Positions 53,900 to 63,255 of a DNA stretch of 64,000 nucleotides are shown one piece after another. How positions within the stretch are numbered: the stretch's first letter is position 1; the number at the start of each line of letters is the position of its first letter. Under the pieces are notes generated by a model that was not told where the DNA came from, searched no databases, and worked only from the letters and a program-made list of their open reading frames with translations. The stretch comes from an uncultured Latescibacterota bacterium (GTDB lineage Bacteria > Latescibacterota > UBA2968 > UBA8231): assembly GCA_951813615.1 (NCBI GenBank), contig OX638377.1, positions 3,684,599-3,748,598 of the forward strand. The letters run 5' to 3'. A program made the position numbers and the translations under genes.

Positions 53900-55024
53900 A
53901 TGAATCACGGCGACGATCTAGCCGGCACCATCCAAGAGCGAGTTCGTCAAGCCCTAGCCGAAAACGCAGCTTTAAAAATTTTTGCCGGCCGCACCAAGTC
54001 CTTTCTCGGACGCCAACACGACGGAATCCCACTCGACCTCTCCGCCCTAACCGGCATCATCAGCTACGAACCAAACGAACTGGTCCTCGTCGCTCGCTCG
54101 GGCACTAAGCTGAACGACATAGAGGCTCTGTGCCGCAGCGAAAACCAGTACTTCGCTTTTGAACCGCCCGCTTGGGGTGCGGCTGCGACCATCGGCGGCA
54201 CCGTCGCCTGTAACCTCTCGGGACCGCGGCGCTTCAAGATGGGCGCGCTGCGAGATCACTTGCTCGGTGCCGAGCTAATCGACGGCCACGGCGAGCGAAT
54301 TCGCACCGGCGGCAAAGTCGTCAAAAACGTCACAGGCTACGATTTGTCTAAGGTACTGGCCGGCTCCTTCGGGACGCTGGGGGTACTTACCGAAGTCTGC
54401 CTCAAAGTCTGGCCCCGCCCTGAAACTCAAGCAACCCTATTCATTCACGGACTGACGCCCGCCGCGGCGTTGGCGCGGCTCCTCGACTGGGCGGCGCGTC
54501 CTCTCCAAATTACTGGCCTAGTCTGCGACGCCGACCGGTTAGCCGCCCGTGTCGAAGGCCCGGCGGCAGCGGTACGGACGCAGTTAGCAAAGCTTTGCGA
54601 AGGAGAAACAGCGGAGTCGGAGGTAATTGAAGAAGCAGAGTCGTACGCCTTCTGGCGGCGCTGGCGCGAACTCGAATGGCTAACCCCGGCCGAGGGCCAA
54701 CAGCGCTGGCGCTTTTCTGGACCGCCGACCAAGATGGTACAGCTAATGGAAGCGTTAGAGGCCGAGGGGCTGAGTCACTGGGGGCTGGACTGGGCCGGAG
54801 GCTTATTGTGGGCGTTGCTGCCGGCGACCGCCCAAGCCTCGGGCTTGCATAGCACCGCAGCGAGCCATCAAGCTCTTGGCTGGCGCTTTGCAGCCAACGA
54901 GCACGACGAGCACAATGAAGACGCCTTTACCCCGCTCAACGCTGGCGAGGCGCGCATGAATCAGATGCTCAAGCGCTCCCTCGACCCCCAAGGCATTTTC
55001 AACCCCGGCAAGATGTACGCCTAA
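53900..55024 (+). CDS. glcE: FAD-binding glycolate oxidase subunit GlcE
   Basis: The protein has 374 residues. The PCMH-type FAD domain shows KIFAGRTKSFLGR, LSALTGIISYEPNELVLVA, PPAWGAAATIGGTVACNLSG and VKNVTGYDLSKVLAGSFGTL. The C-terminus (MNQMLKRSLDPQGIFNPGKM) is the usual GlcD/GlcE ending. GlcE works with GlcD and the iron-sulfur subunit GlcF to oxidise glycolate to glyoxylate. Neither partner is in the window, so it is an isolated subunit gene here. Its stop overlaps the convergent enolase-type gene by 4 bases. Confidence 0.9.
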   Translation: MNHGDDLAGTIQERVRQALAENAALKIFAGRTKSFLGRQHDGIPLDLSALTGIISYEPNELVLVARSGTKLNDIEALCRSENQYFAFEPPAWGAAATIGGTVACNLSGPRRFKMGALRDHLLGAELIDGHGERIRTGGKVVKNVTGYDLSKVLAGSFGTLGVLTEVCLKVWPRPETQATLFIHGLTPAAALARLLDWAARPLQITGLVCDADRLAARVEGPAAAVRTQLAKLCEGETAESEVIEEAESYAFWRRWRELEWLTPAEGQQRWRFSGPPTKMVQLMEALEAEGLSHWGLDWAGGLLWALLPATAQASGLHSTAASHQALGWRFAANEHDEHNEDAFTPLNAGEARMNQMLKRSLDPQGIFNPGKMYA

Positions 55025-56205
55025 TATATCTCACCTGGACGATAGTCCGGCGGCGGCATTTCCCGTTCGCTCAGCCACAATGCCCGCCCAACCCGCGCCT
55101 GAACGTATTGATAGTCATAGCTCGTGTCTGGAGCCGCGATATTGCCCTGCGACGGGTATTGGGCAATCGCCTCTTCGACTAGGTCCACGCCCAGCCCAGG
55201 CGCATCCGGCACCGCGATATGGCTATCGACCACTTCGGGCTGGCCGGTCATCACTTCGTAGCGCTGCGGCACATCATCGGCGAGGTGCTCCAAGATCAGG
55301 AAGTTCGGCAGCGTGGCCATCAGGTGGACAGCCGCCATTTCGGCCACCGGCCCCAACGAGCCGTCGTGCGGAGCCATCGTGCAGTAATGGGCCTCGGCCA
55401 TAGCGGCGATCTTTTTCATCTGTCCTAGGCCCCCGGCGCGGCCTGTATCCGGCTGTACCACATCGATGATTTCGCGCTCAATCAGCTCTTTTACTCCCCA
55501 AATGGTGGCGTGGCGTTCACCCGCGGCAATGGGAATGTCCACTGCGTCGGCGACCCGAGCGAGGGCATCGATGTTTTCAGGGGCTACTGGATCCTCGTAA
55601 AACAGCAAGTCGTAGTCTTCAAGCGCGTGGCCCAAGGCAATGGCGTCGCGCGTCGTCAGCCAAGGCGGCCCGTGGACATCGACCATGAGGTCCACCTCCT
55701 CGCCGACCTCCTTGCGGATGGCAGCGACCGTTTCGACGCAGTTGTTGATTCCCCCAGTCTTGATCGCCGTATAGCCTTGATCGACTAAGGCGCGTGCTCG
55801 CTCTGTCTCGTGCGCGTGGGCATAGACCCGCACCCGGTCGCGCATCTTGCCGCCCAAGAGATTCCACACCGGCTGCCCAAGGGCCTTGCCCTTGATGTCC
55901 CACAGGGCCATCTCAATGCCGGTCATGGCCCCAGCGCCGACGATGCCGGTCATGCCGTGGCCCATCATCGCCACCTGCATCTTGCTCCACAGCCGCTCGA
56001 TGTGGAAGGGATCCTCGCCGATCATCAAAGGCGTCAGGTCGTGGATGGCCGTTTCGACCACGCGCGGCCAGCCCGAGGCCTCGCCCACGCCGTAGATACC
56101 GGCATCGGTCTCGACCTTGACGAAGAGCCAATTGCGCGCCGACCAACCGCTCGCCTGCGGGGGCGCACAGTGCATCAAGTAGGTCTTAATCTGGGTGATT
56201 TTCAC
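55021..56205 (-). CDS. Enolase-superfamily sugar acid dehydratase (galactonate dehydratase-like)
   Basis: The protein has 394 residues, starting with GTG preceded by GGAGAG. The N-terminal cap (MKITQIKTYLMHC) and barrel carry the mandelate-racemase/DgoD pattern: IKTGG (Lys), DLMVDVHGPPWLT (metal Asp and acid His), LLFYEDPV (Glu), PIAAGERHAT (Glu), MAPHDGSLGPVAEMAAVHLM (His) and LEHLADDVPQR. These enzymes dehydrate aldonic acids such as D-galactonate or D-gluconate. Substrate cannot be fixed without the specificity loops. It is not close to the tandem MLE-type pair at 17.6-20.5 kb, which has KxK chemistry. Confidence 0.9.
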   Translation of the reverse strand: MKITQIKTYLMHCAPPQASGWSARNWLFVKVETDAGIYGVGEASGWPRVVETAIHDLTPLMIGEDPFHIERLWSKMQVAMMGHGMTGIVGAGAMTGIEMALWDIKGKALGQPVWNLLGGKMRDRVRVYAHAHETERARALVDQGYTAIKTGGINNCVETVAAIRKEVGEEVDLMVDVHGPPWLTTRDAIALGHALEDYDLLFYEDPVAPENIDALARVADAVDIPIAAGERHATIWGVKELIEREIIDVVQPDTGRAGGLGQMKKIAAMAEAHYCTMAPHDGSLGPVAEMAAVHLMATLPNFLILEHLADDVPQRYEVMTGQPEVVDSHIAVPDAPGLGVDLVEEAIAQYPSQGNIAAPDTSYDYQYVQARVGRALWLSEREMPPPDYRPGEIY

Positions 56206-56236
56206 AGCGATCTCTCCGCGTTGCGATGGAACAACA

Positions 56237-56316
56237 AGTATAAGACATAGAGCAAAATCAATCCATTGCCAGCACCCCGTGTACAGATTGACAGGTATAT
56301 ATTCAATACTTAGCTT
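56237..56316. promoter_or_regulatory. Divergent promoter region for the dehydratase and polyprenyl synthase genes
   Basis: On the plus strand a perfect TTGACA (56288-56293) is followed 17 bases later by TAGCTT (56311-56316), a weak -10. On the minus strand TGGATT (plus 56260-56265) and TATACT (plus 56237-56242) are 17 bases apart. The intergenic region is AT-rich compared with its surroundings. Confidence 0.35.
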
Positions 56317-56363
56317 CTAAATTTTCTCTATTTAGCGATTTAATTCCGACAGATGCCTTTCTC

Positions 56364-57332
56364 ATGGATCCCTGCATAGGTCTGATTGACCAAGAACTGG
56401 CCCGGTTTGAAAAGCGGCTCAACGCCGAGCTCAACGCCGATGTCGAGCTGGTCCACGTCATTGCCCGCTACATGGCCACACTCAAGGGCAAGCGCCTCCG
56501 GCCAGCCCTCATCTTGCTCGTGGCCAAAGCGTCTGGCGACTGGAACGAACAGCTAATCGACACAGCCGTGGCCGTCGAGATGATCCACGCCGCCACCATG
56601 GCGCACGACGACGTAGTGGACTCCGCGACCGTGCGCCGGGGTCGAGAGACGGTCAACGAGCGCTGGAGTGGACAGATCGCCGTGCTCATGGGCGACTTTC
56701 TGCTCGCTCGCGCGCTGCGCCTGCTGATCGGGATCGGCAATCTACAAGTCCTGAGCGCAGTAGCACACGCCACCGAGCGACTGAGCATGGGCGAGATATT
56801 TGAAATCCAGATCGGCAATCAGTGCGATACGCGCGAAGAGTCGTATTTCGCCATGGTCAGCGACAAAACGGCTTCCCTGATCTCGGCCGCAGCGCGGATT
56901 GGCGCGATTCTCGCCGGCGCATCGGACGAGATCGTGCAATCCATGGGGCGCTACGGAGAGTCGCTCGGCCGCGCCTTCCAAGTCGCCGACGACGTCCTCG
57001 ACCTCACCAGCGATCAAGCGACCATGGGCAAGCCCGTCGGACACGACCTGCGCGAAGGCAAGATCACCTTGCCACTGATACGCGCCTTACAGCAGGCTCC
57101 CGCAGAAGCTCGGACCGAGATGGAAACCCTTTTGGCCCGGCCGGACAAAGACGAAGCCGAATGGGGGCAGATCGTGGCATTTGTCGAAGAGTACCGAGGA
57201 GTCGCCGCCGCCGTCGAAACCGCACACGAATACGCCGCCCAAGCTCAGGAATGCTTAGAGGTACTGGCCCCTTCCCCGGCCCGCGCAGCGCTAGAACGAG
57301 CCGTGCAGCTCGTCGTCGAACGCAACAATTGA
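56364..57332 (+). CDS. Trans-polyprenyl diphosphate synthase (IspB/HepT type)
   Basis: The protein has 322 residues. The first Asp-rich motif is in AHDDVVDSATVRRGRETVNE and the second in VADDVLDLTSDQATMGKPVG. KGKRLRPALILL near residue 50 binds the homoallylic substrate. The residues ahead of the first motif (VEMIHAATMAHDD) are small, which favours a long-chain product such as the side chain of menaquinone or ubiquinone, but the chain length is not certain. apbE follows after 12 bases. Confidence 0.92.
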   Translation: MDPCIGLIDQELARFEKRLNAELNADVELVHVIARYMATLKGKRLRPALILLVAKASGDWNEQLIDTAVAVEMIHAATMAHDDVVDSATVRRGRETVNERWSGQIAVLMGDFLLARALRLLIGIGNLQVLSAVAHATERLSMGEIFEIQIGNQCDTREESYFAMVSDKTASLISAAARIGAILAGASDEIVQSMGRYGESLGRAFQVADDVLDLTSDQATMGKPVGHDLREGKITLPLIRALQQAPAEARTEMETLLARPDKDEAEWGQIVAFVEEYRGVAAAVETAHEYAAQAQECLEVLAPSPARAALERAVQLVVERNN

Positions 57333-57344
57333 TGCGACCACCCC

Positions 57345-58382
57345 ATGCTCAAGCGCAGTCTGCTAGCCGTAGGCGGTTTGGCCGTGGTGCTGTACTTTCT
57401 GCCGTCGCCCCAGCCCGCCGCGCCGGTGCGCGCCGATCGCCTCTTGTTGGGCACCCTCGTCACGGTCAAGCTCTACGGCGACGAAGCAGTGGTTCGCCCG
57501 CACATCGAAGCGGCATTCGCGGCGATTGCTCGCGTCGATTCGTCGATGAGCCACTACCGCAAGGACGGTGCCTTGCAGCGCCTAGCGCAGCAAGCGAGGC
57601 TCGCGCCAACGCGCGGCCCAGCCGGGCTGATTGCGGTCTTGGCGCGCAGCCAGCATTTTGCCGCGTTGACCGATGGAGCTTTTGACTGCACGGTGGGGGC
57701 GTTGACGAGCCTGTGGAACTTCCCCGACGCGGTAGCGCCGCCCGCCCCAGCGCAGATTGATTCGGTGCTGGCATTGGTGGGTTACGAAGGGTTGGAAATT
57801 GCCGCCCACTCTTTTCGGATCAACAAGCCGGGACTGCGGTTGGATCTGGGCGCGGCGGCCAAAGGCTACGCAGTTGACCAAGCCGTGGCGGCCATGCGGG
57901 AACTGGGAGTAGAAGCCGGAGTGATCGAGGCGGGGGGTGACATTCGCTATTGGGGCGAAAAGCCGGACGGTCAATCCTGGCTTTTTGGGGTGCAGCACCC
58001 ACGCGCCCCAGAGCAATACCTAGCAGTAGAGGACCTCGGGCTCGCGGCGATCGCGACCTCCGGTGACTACGAGCAGTACTTTGATTGGGAAGGCGAGCGC
58101 TATCACCACTTGCTCGACCCCAAGACCGGCCATCCAGCGCGGGCGTGCATAAGCGCTACTGTGTGGGCCACGACCGCTCTGGACGCCGATATCCTATCGA
58201 CCGCGGTCTTCGTCTTAGGGCCCGAGCAAGGGCTCGCGCTCATAGAGGACCTAACAGACGTCGAGGGCTTTATTTTCTTTGAGCGAGACGGGCAGCTCAT
58301 GCACCGGGCGTCAACCGGGCTGCGCGACCGCTTTCGCTTTTGCAATAGCAACAAACCTTCGCCGGGCTGCGCTCGGCAATAG
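57345..58382 (+). CDS. apbE: FAD:protein FMN transferase ApbE
   Basis: The protein has 345 residues. An N-terminal hydrophobic anchor (LLAVGGLAVVLYFLPS) indicates export. Family motifs are ARVDSSMSHYRKDG, LRLDLGAAAKGYAVDQAV, IEAGGDIRYWG and YHHLLDPKTGHPARAC. The enzyme flavinylates periplasmic/membrane proteins such as Na+-translocating NADH:quinone reductase or Rnf subunits. No such target gene is in the window. It follows the polyprenyl synthase gene by 12 bases and ends 19 bases before secDF. Confidence 0.93.
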   Translation: MLKRSLLAVGGLAVVLYFLPSPQPAAPVRADRLLLGTLVTVKLYGDEAVVRPHIEAAFAAIARVDSSMSHYRKDGALQRLAQQARLAPTRGPAGLIAVLARSQHFAALTDGAFDCTVGALTSLWNFPDAVAPPAPAQIDSVLALVGYEGLEIAAHSFRINKPGLRLDLGAAAKGYAVDQAVAAMRELGVEAGVIEAGGDIRYWGEKPDGQSWLFGVQHPRAPEQYLAVEDLGLAAIATSGDYEQYFDWEGERYHHLLDPKTGHPARACISATVWATTALDADILSTAVFVLGPEQGLALIEDLTDVEGFIFFERDGQLMHRASTGLRDRFRFCNSNKPSPGCARQ

Positions 58383-58401
58383 CGGAGTAAAGACAAATCT
58401 T

Positions 58402-60924
58402 ATGAAACGCAACCGGAAACTCGTGCTGATCTTGGCATTGATCACCGCCGCAGTGTACTACCTGCTGCCAAGCGTGGAATTTTACCGCATGACGGACGAC
58501 GAGCGAGAGAGCATGGAACTAAAATCTCCCGCGCAGCTCGTCGATCTGAAAAAGCGCTCGCTCAACTTGGGACTGGACTTGCAGGGTGGCATTCACCTCG
58601 TCCTAGAAGTCAAGACCGAAGGGATGGAGCAGCAGGAAGCTCAAGATGCAGTTGCCCAAGCACAGGAAGTCATTCGCAACCGCGTCGATCAGTTCGGGGT
58701 AGCCGAACCAACCATTCAGCGCCAAGGCGAAAACCGCATCATCATCGAGTTGCCCGGCGTCCAAGACGTACAGCGCGCCAAAGATCTAGTCGGTCAGACC
58801 GCGCTGCTCGAATTCCAGCTCCTCGAACCCGCTGAGGATCGCACGCGCCTGATCCAGCGCATCGACCAAGTGCTGGCCCCGCAAGAAGAAAGCGAAGAGG
58901 AAGAAGAAGACCTCCTCCTTTCCTCTACACCAGAAAGAGCCCCCCTCTCCTCCATGCTCAGCCCCGCCGGCGAAGACCTCACGGTCTCGGGCCGCGACTT
59001 GCTGCGCGTCAAGAATTTGCTCAACACCTCCGAGGCCCAGGAGCTCATCCCCGCAGACGTGGAATTTATCTTTTCGAGTAAGCCCGCCGGGGCCGAGGGC
59101 AATGAGTTCTACTTCCTCTACTTGGTGCGCAAGAAACCGGAGATGACCGGGCACATGATCCAAGACGCCTTTGTCTCCATCGGCCAAGTCGTCGAATACA
59201 TGGGCCAGCCCATCGTCAACTTCTCGACCACCGACGAAGGGGTGCGGCTCTTCAGCCGCATCACGGGTTCGCACATTGGCGAACGCATGGCCATCGTCCT
59301 CGACGAATCCGTGTACTCGGCCCCGGTCATCCAGAGCAAAATCAGCGAGGGTCGCGGCATCATCACCGGCAGCGGCACCCAAGAAGAGGCCAAAGACCTC
59401 GCCATCGTGCTGCGGGCCGGCGCACTACCGGCCGAGGTCGAAATTATCGAAGACCGCACGGTCGGCCCCTCGCTCGGGCGCGACTCCATCGAGCAGGGTA
59501 GGACCGCAGCGATCTACAGCATGGTGCTGATAGCGATTTTCATGATCCTTTACTACCGAGCTGTCGGGCTAATCGCCGACTTCGCCCTGCTGCTCAACAT
59601 GCTCTTCATCATGGCGGTGCTGGCCGGTTTCCACGCCACCCTGACCTTGCCCGGTATCGCTGGCATCATCCTGACCATCGGCATGGCCGTTGACGCCAAT
59701 GTGCTGATCTTTGAGCGCATCCGCGAAGAGCTGCGCTCGGGCAAGACCATCCGGGCGGCCATTGATTCCGGCTACGGCCACGCGCTCTCGGCCATCATCG
59801 ACGCCAATGTGACCACGTTCCTAGTCGGCATCGTGCTCTATCAGTTCGGCACCGGGCCGATTCGCGGCTTTGCCTTGACTCTCTGCATCGGCATCATCTC
59901 CAGCCTCTTTACGGCCTTCTTTGTAACCCGCACGATCTTCGACTTGATCACCCGGAAGTCGGAGCAATCGACCTTGAGCATCGGGCCAATTGCACTGTTC
60001 TCCAATCTGAACATCCGCTTCCTCTCGTTGCGCAACATTGGTTTCGGCACCTCGGCGGCCGTGCTGCTCATCGGCATCGTCTCCATTTTGGGCATCAATG
60101 GCATCCGCAAGGGCATTGACTTCGCCGGCGGCACCCTGCTGGAGTTGCACTTCGATCCAGCCGTCCAAGTCGAGGACATCCGCAGCCAACTCGGCAGCGT
60201 TCCCGTGGGCGATGCCGAGATCGACCTGAGCAAGAGCGAGATCAAGCAATTCGGCTCGGAAAACGACATCCTCATCCGCGTCAGCGAGAGCGGCACCGGC
60301 ACCGAGGTGGCCGACGGCATTATGGGGGTGCTCAAGGCCGGATTTGCCGCCAGTATCGAGGACATGGAGTGGATCCGACGCCAAGAAAAGGTCGGCCCCA
60401 AAATCGGCAGCGAACTGAGCAGCGCGGCCGTGCGCGCGGTGCTGGTGGCACTGGCGCTGATTCTAATCTACATGGCTTGGCGCTTCCACCGCTTCCTCTA
60501 CGGCATCGCCGCGGTCGTCGCGCTCTTCCACGACGTGCTCATCACCCTTGGGTTGCTCTCGCTCTTCGACATTGAGATTACCCTCGCGGTGGTCGCCGCC
60601 TTGCTAGCCATTGTCGGCTACTCGCTCAACGACACCATCGTGGTCTTCGACCGCATCCGCGAAAACCTGCACACGGCCCGCCGACAGGGCTTTGACGGCA
60701 CGGTCAACCAGAGCATCAACGAGTGTCTGAGCCGCACGATGATCACCTCGGCGACGACCCTCTTGGCGGTGCTGGTGCTGATGCTCTTTGGCGGCGAAGT
60801 CAACCGCGACTTCACTATCACCTTGATGATCGGCGTCATAGTCGGTACCTATTCATCTATATTCGTCGCCAGTCCAGTGCTTTACCTAGGCCAACAGCGG
60901 GCCGCCGCCAAAGAGGCCAGCTAA
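58402..60924 (+). CDS. secDF: Fused protein translocase subunit SecDF
   Basis: The protein has 840 residues. The SecD half has a first membrane helix (LVLILALITAAVYYLLPSV), the signature LGLDLQGGIHLVLEV, the P1 periplasmic domain (PTIQRQGENRIIIELPGVQD) and five helices including IAGIILTIGMAVDANVLIFE. The SecF half starts about residue 535 (LNIRFLSLRNIGF), has FAGGTLLELHF and ends with VGYSLNDTIVVFDRIREN. A Glu-rich stretch (QEESEEEEEDLLLSS, about 157-171) interrupts P1 and is unusual. The protein uses the proton or sodium gradient to help Sec export. The start used has a distant GGAG; a much longer frame start inside apbE is unlikely. Confidence 0.96.
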   Translation: MKRNRKLVLILALITAAVYYLLPSVEFYRMTDDERESMELKSPAQLVDLKKRSLNLGLDLQGGIHLVLEVKTEGMEQQEAQDAVAQAQEVIRNRVDQFGVAEPTIQRQGENRIIIELPGVQDVQRAKDLVGQTALLEFQLLEPAEDRTRLIQRIDQVLAPQEESEEEEEDLLLSSTPERAPLSSMLSPAGEDLTVSGRDLLRVKNLLNTSEAQELIPADVEFIFSSKPAGAEGNEFYFLYLVRKKPEMTGHMIQDAFVSIGQVVEYMGQPIVNFSTTDEGVRLFSRITGSHIGERMAIVLDESVYSAPVIQSKISEGRGIITGSGTQEEAKDLAIVLRAGALPAEVEIIEDRTVGPSLGRDSIEQGRTAAIYSMVLIAIFMILYYRAVGLIADFALLLNMLFIMAVLAGFHATLTLPGIAGIILTIGMAVDANVLIFERIREELRSGKTIRAAIDSGYGHALSAIIDANVTTFLVGIVLYQFGTGPIRGFALTLCIGIISSLFTAFFVTRTIFDLITRKSEQSTLSIGPIALFSNLNIRFLSLRNIGFGTSAAVLLIGIVSILGINGIRKGIDFAGGTLLELHFDPAVQVEDIRSQLGSVPVGDAEIDLSKSEIKQFGSENDILIRVSESGTGTEVADGIMGVLKAGFAASIEDMEWIRRQEKVGPKIGSELSSAAVRAVLVALALILIYMAWRFHRFLYGIAAVVALFHDVLITLGLLSLFDIEITLAVVAALLAIVGYSLNDTIVVFDRIRENLHTARRQGFDGTVNQSINECLSRTMITSATTLLAVLVLMLFGGEVNRDFTITLMIGVIVGTYSSIFVASPVLYLGQQRAAAKEAS

Positions 60925-60957
60925 AGCCAGCCACTGCGGGCGGGGCCGCCTCTCGCC

Positions 60958-62169
60958 ATGAAAACGATAGTAGTAGCTGCCTTTGTCCTGCTCTTGATCT
61001 ACTACGGGCCGCTGCAGGATCGCTCCAGCCCCTTTGACGCCGCGTGGATGCTGGGTGCTCTGGCCCTCTTGGCCGTGGCTGGAGGCCAACTAGCGCAGGC
61101 GATTCGCCTGCCAGCGCTGGTGGGGTGGACCGGAGCTGGGATGTTGCTGGGCACTGGCGGCTTACAACTCGTCGATCTAGGCGAGTTCTCCCTGCACCAG
61201 ATGCTCTTTCTCATGGCGGGACTCGGGGTCGGGTTCCAAGTGGGGCTACACGTCGTATGGCCAACGCACGCTTGGCGCATGCTGGGGTTGGCAGCGTCGG
61301 CGACCGCGCTGATCTTTGCCGCTGTGACGACGGTCACCGCATTGCTCGGGTTGCCTTGGGAGCAGGCCGCACTCCTCGGCGCGTTGGCCAGCTTGTGGGG
61401 GCCTTTCACCGTCGTACCGGAATTCGGCCGGCGCAGCGCGCTGCTACTGGCCGTGCTGGGGACGGGCTGTGCCCTCGTGATATTGGGGAGCACACTAGTC
61501 TTGCTGGAAACCGGAGCCGCAGGATGGGTCGGGCGCGTCGGCCTGTCGCTCGTGGCCGGCGGCGGGCTGGGACTGGTGCTGCGCCTTTTAGGTCGGTTCG
61601 CTACCCCGAGCGCGACCATAGTCTCCGGCTTAGTGGGAGCTTTTTTCTTCGCGGCTCTCGCACTGGAGTTCCTCGGGCTGATGGCGCTGCCCTGCGGGCT
61701 AGTGGCAGGACTCTTACAGGACAAGCAGCAAAGCCGCCGCGTGCGGTTGCTCCTACACCGAGGTGCGCCGGTGGCCTTCATGCTCTTTTTCGCGCTCATG
61801 GGCACCGCACTCGCCCCCGGTGCGCTGTGGCCATCTGCAACCGGGTTATACGAAGCCACGCTCGTACTGGTGACTGTGCCGCTGCTCTTGCGAGGACTGG
61901 CCCCTATGGTGTATTACCCACTGCCCGACCCCCATTCGGGGCGGCGCATCGGCTGGTCGCTCCTGCCGCGCGGTGCGTTGCTGTTCGAGTTGTTCTATGG
62001 TCCGTATGGGCTGGCCCCCTACGTAGGGGCCGAGGGTCTGTTGGCGCAGGCCGTACTCTTGGACATTCTCATTTCGACCCTGTTCTTCTCCGTCTTGGCA
62101 TCGTTCGTAGATACGGGTCTTTTCGCGGCGGAAAAGGCCCACTCCGCAGAAGACGGCGCGACGGCCTGA
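60958..62169 (+). CDS. Divergent CPA2-type (Kef/Nha-like) cation:proton antiporter
   Basis: The protein has 403 residues with about 11-12 hydrophobic helices. The pattern (AIRLPALVGWTGAGMLLGTG, FLMAGLGVGFQVGL, LLGALASLWGPFTVVPEF) follows the CPA2/Kef membrane domain (R-x-P-x-V-x-G-y-x-x-x-G-x-x-L-G-P). The usual SSTD/DD-type acidic residues of the ion site in helices 5-6 are missing: the corresponding segment is TGCALVILGSTLVLLE. No C-terminal TrkA-N domain follows. Either the site is rearranged or the protein has another role. It follows secDF by 33 bases. Confidence 0.7.
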   Translation: MKTIVVAAFVLLLIYYGPLQDRSSPFDAAWMLGALALLAVAGGQLAQAIRLPALVGWTGAGMLLGTGGLQLVDLGEFSLHQMLFLMAGLGVGFQVGLHVVWPTHAWRMLGLAASATALIFAAVTTVTALLGLPWEQAALLGALASLWGPFTVVPEFGRRSALLLAVLGTGCALVILGSTLVLLETGAAGWVGRVGLSLVAGGGLGLVLRLLGRFATPSATIVSGLVGAFFFAALALEFLGLMALPCGLVAGLLQDKQQSRRVRLLLHRGAPVAFMLFFALMGTALAPGALWPSATGLYEATLVLVTVPLLLRGLAPMVYYPLPDPHSGRRIGWSLLPRGALLFELFYGPYGLAPYVGAEGLLAQAVLLDILISTLFFSVLASFVDTGLFAAEKAHSAEDGATA

Positions 62170-62236
62170 GCCAAGCCGCTGCTCGTTTGTGTCTGGCTAG
62201 GCCGATTCGTATCTTTACTAGTCTAGAATATTTTGC

Positions 62237-62929
62237 ATGGACCACATCCGTGACAACTGGGAATTGCTGCGCGCCCGCATCGAGCGGGAGGCCGAGCGCA
62301 GCGGGCGCAAAGCGAGCGCGATTGAGGTCGTCGCCGTCAGCAAAACGCGCAGCGCACGCGAAATCGAGGCCGCGTACGCCTGCGGCTTGCGCCTCGTGGG
62401 CGAAAACCGCATCCAAGAAGCAGCGGCCAAGCGCCCACAGGTCGCCGCGCCGCTCGCTTGGCACTTCGTCGGCCACTTGCAGACGAACAAAGCCGGGCGG
62501 GCCGTCGAGCTTTTCGACCTCGTGCAGTCGGTCGATTCCGCCCGGCTAGCGGAGGCACTCAGTCGCCGCGCCGAGCAGGCCGGTCGCACCATCGAGGTGC
62601 TCTTGCAGGTCAACACGGCCGGCAGCCAGAGCCAAGCGGGAGTGGCATCCGATCAGCTCATCGATCTAGTCGCAGCCCTCGCGCCGCTGCCGCATTTGCG
62701 AATCCGCGGCTTGATGACCATTGCCGCCCACAGTGAGGACGAGGCCACGGTGCGGAGCTGTTTTCGGACCTTGCGCGAGCTCGGCGAAAAAGTCGCCGAG
62801 TGCAAATTTGCAGACGTGTCCATGGACTACCTATCCATGGGCATGAGCGGCGACTTTGAACTCGCCATCGCCGAAGGGGCTAATCTATTGCGCCTCGGCA
62901 CGGCGATCTTCGGCCCGCGACCGACCTGA
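62237..62929 (+). CDS. yggS: YggS/PLPBP family pyridoxal-phosphate homeostasis protein
   Basis: The protein has 230 residues. The fold-III TIM-barrel PLP protein has the Schiff-base Lys36 in VVAVSKTRS, plus GENRIQEAAAKRP, WHFVGHLQTNKAG and YLSMGMSGDFELAI, then LRLGTAIFG. It has no known catalysis; it controls PLP and amino-acid pools. It is followed 16 bases later by yggT, a common pairing. Confidence 0.94.
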   Translation: MDHIRDNWELLRARIEREAERSGRKASAIEVVAVSKTRSAREIEAAYACGLRLVGENRIQEAAAKRPQVAAPLAWHFVGHLQTNKAGRAVELFDLVQSVDSARLAEALSRRAEQAGRTIEVLLQVNTAGSQSQAGVASDQLIDLVAALAPLPHLRIRGLMTIAAHSEDEATVRSCFRTLRELGEKVAECKFADVSMDYLSMGMSGDFELAIAEGANLLRLGTAIFGPRPT

Positions 62930-62945
62930 TGCATAGGAGATAATC

Positions 62946-63251
62946 GTGTTCGATTTCGGCGGTTTTTTTTCAGACATCAAGGGCCTCATCATCGGTCTCA
63001 TCACGATCTATAGCTATGTGGTCCTCATCCGGGTGCTGATCTCGTGGTTCAACCCCAGCCCCCACAACCCACTCGTCCAATTTCTGCGCGGCGTCACCGA
63101 TCCGGCCCTCGATAAAGTGCGCTCCTTCTTGCCGAGTTTTTTTTGGTCAACCGGCATAGACTTTACGCCGATCATCCTGTTTTTCCTGCTCAAGCTCATC
63201 GTCGTCTTCCTCAACAATATCTTCCCCGAATCGACCATCCCTTCCCCGTAG
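62946..63251 (+). CDS. yggT: YggT family membrane protein
   Basis: The protein has 101 residues starting with GTG, with TAGGAG 6 bases before. There are two hydrophobic segments (LIIGLITIYSYVVLIRVLIS and FTPIILFFLLKLIVVFLNNI) and the typical motif SWFNPSPHNPLVQFLRGVTDP between them. Members are linked to osmotic tolerance and, in some lineages, to division or plastid nucleoid organisation. ileS starts 4 bases after its stop, so yggS-yggT-ileS is a probable operon, similar to the ylm-ileS order of Gram-positive bacteria. Confidence 0.9.
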   Translation: MFDFGGFFSDIKGLIIGLITIYSYVVLIRVLISWFNPSPHNPLVQFLRGVTDPALDKVRSFLPSFFWSTGIDFTPIILFFLLKLIVVFLNNIFPESTIPSP

Positions 63252-63255
63252 CTGA

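Noticed and set aside
61044..62549. A 501-codon open frame on the plus strand, in another frame through the antiporter and yggS
   Set aside because: Its product is rich in Arg/Gly/Ala with no known motif, as expected for a shifted frame of GC-rich DNA. The overlapping frames encode recognisable membrane and PLP-binding proteins.
62963..63144. Two 8-T runs in yggT (62963-62970, 63137-63144) as possible phase-variation tracts
   Set aside because: They encode expected Phe-rich hydrophobic residues in a housekeeping membrane protein. Length and context do not suggest contingency control. The 8-A run in parB (about 11395-11402) is likewise a Lys-rich linker.
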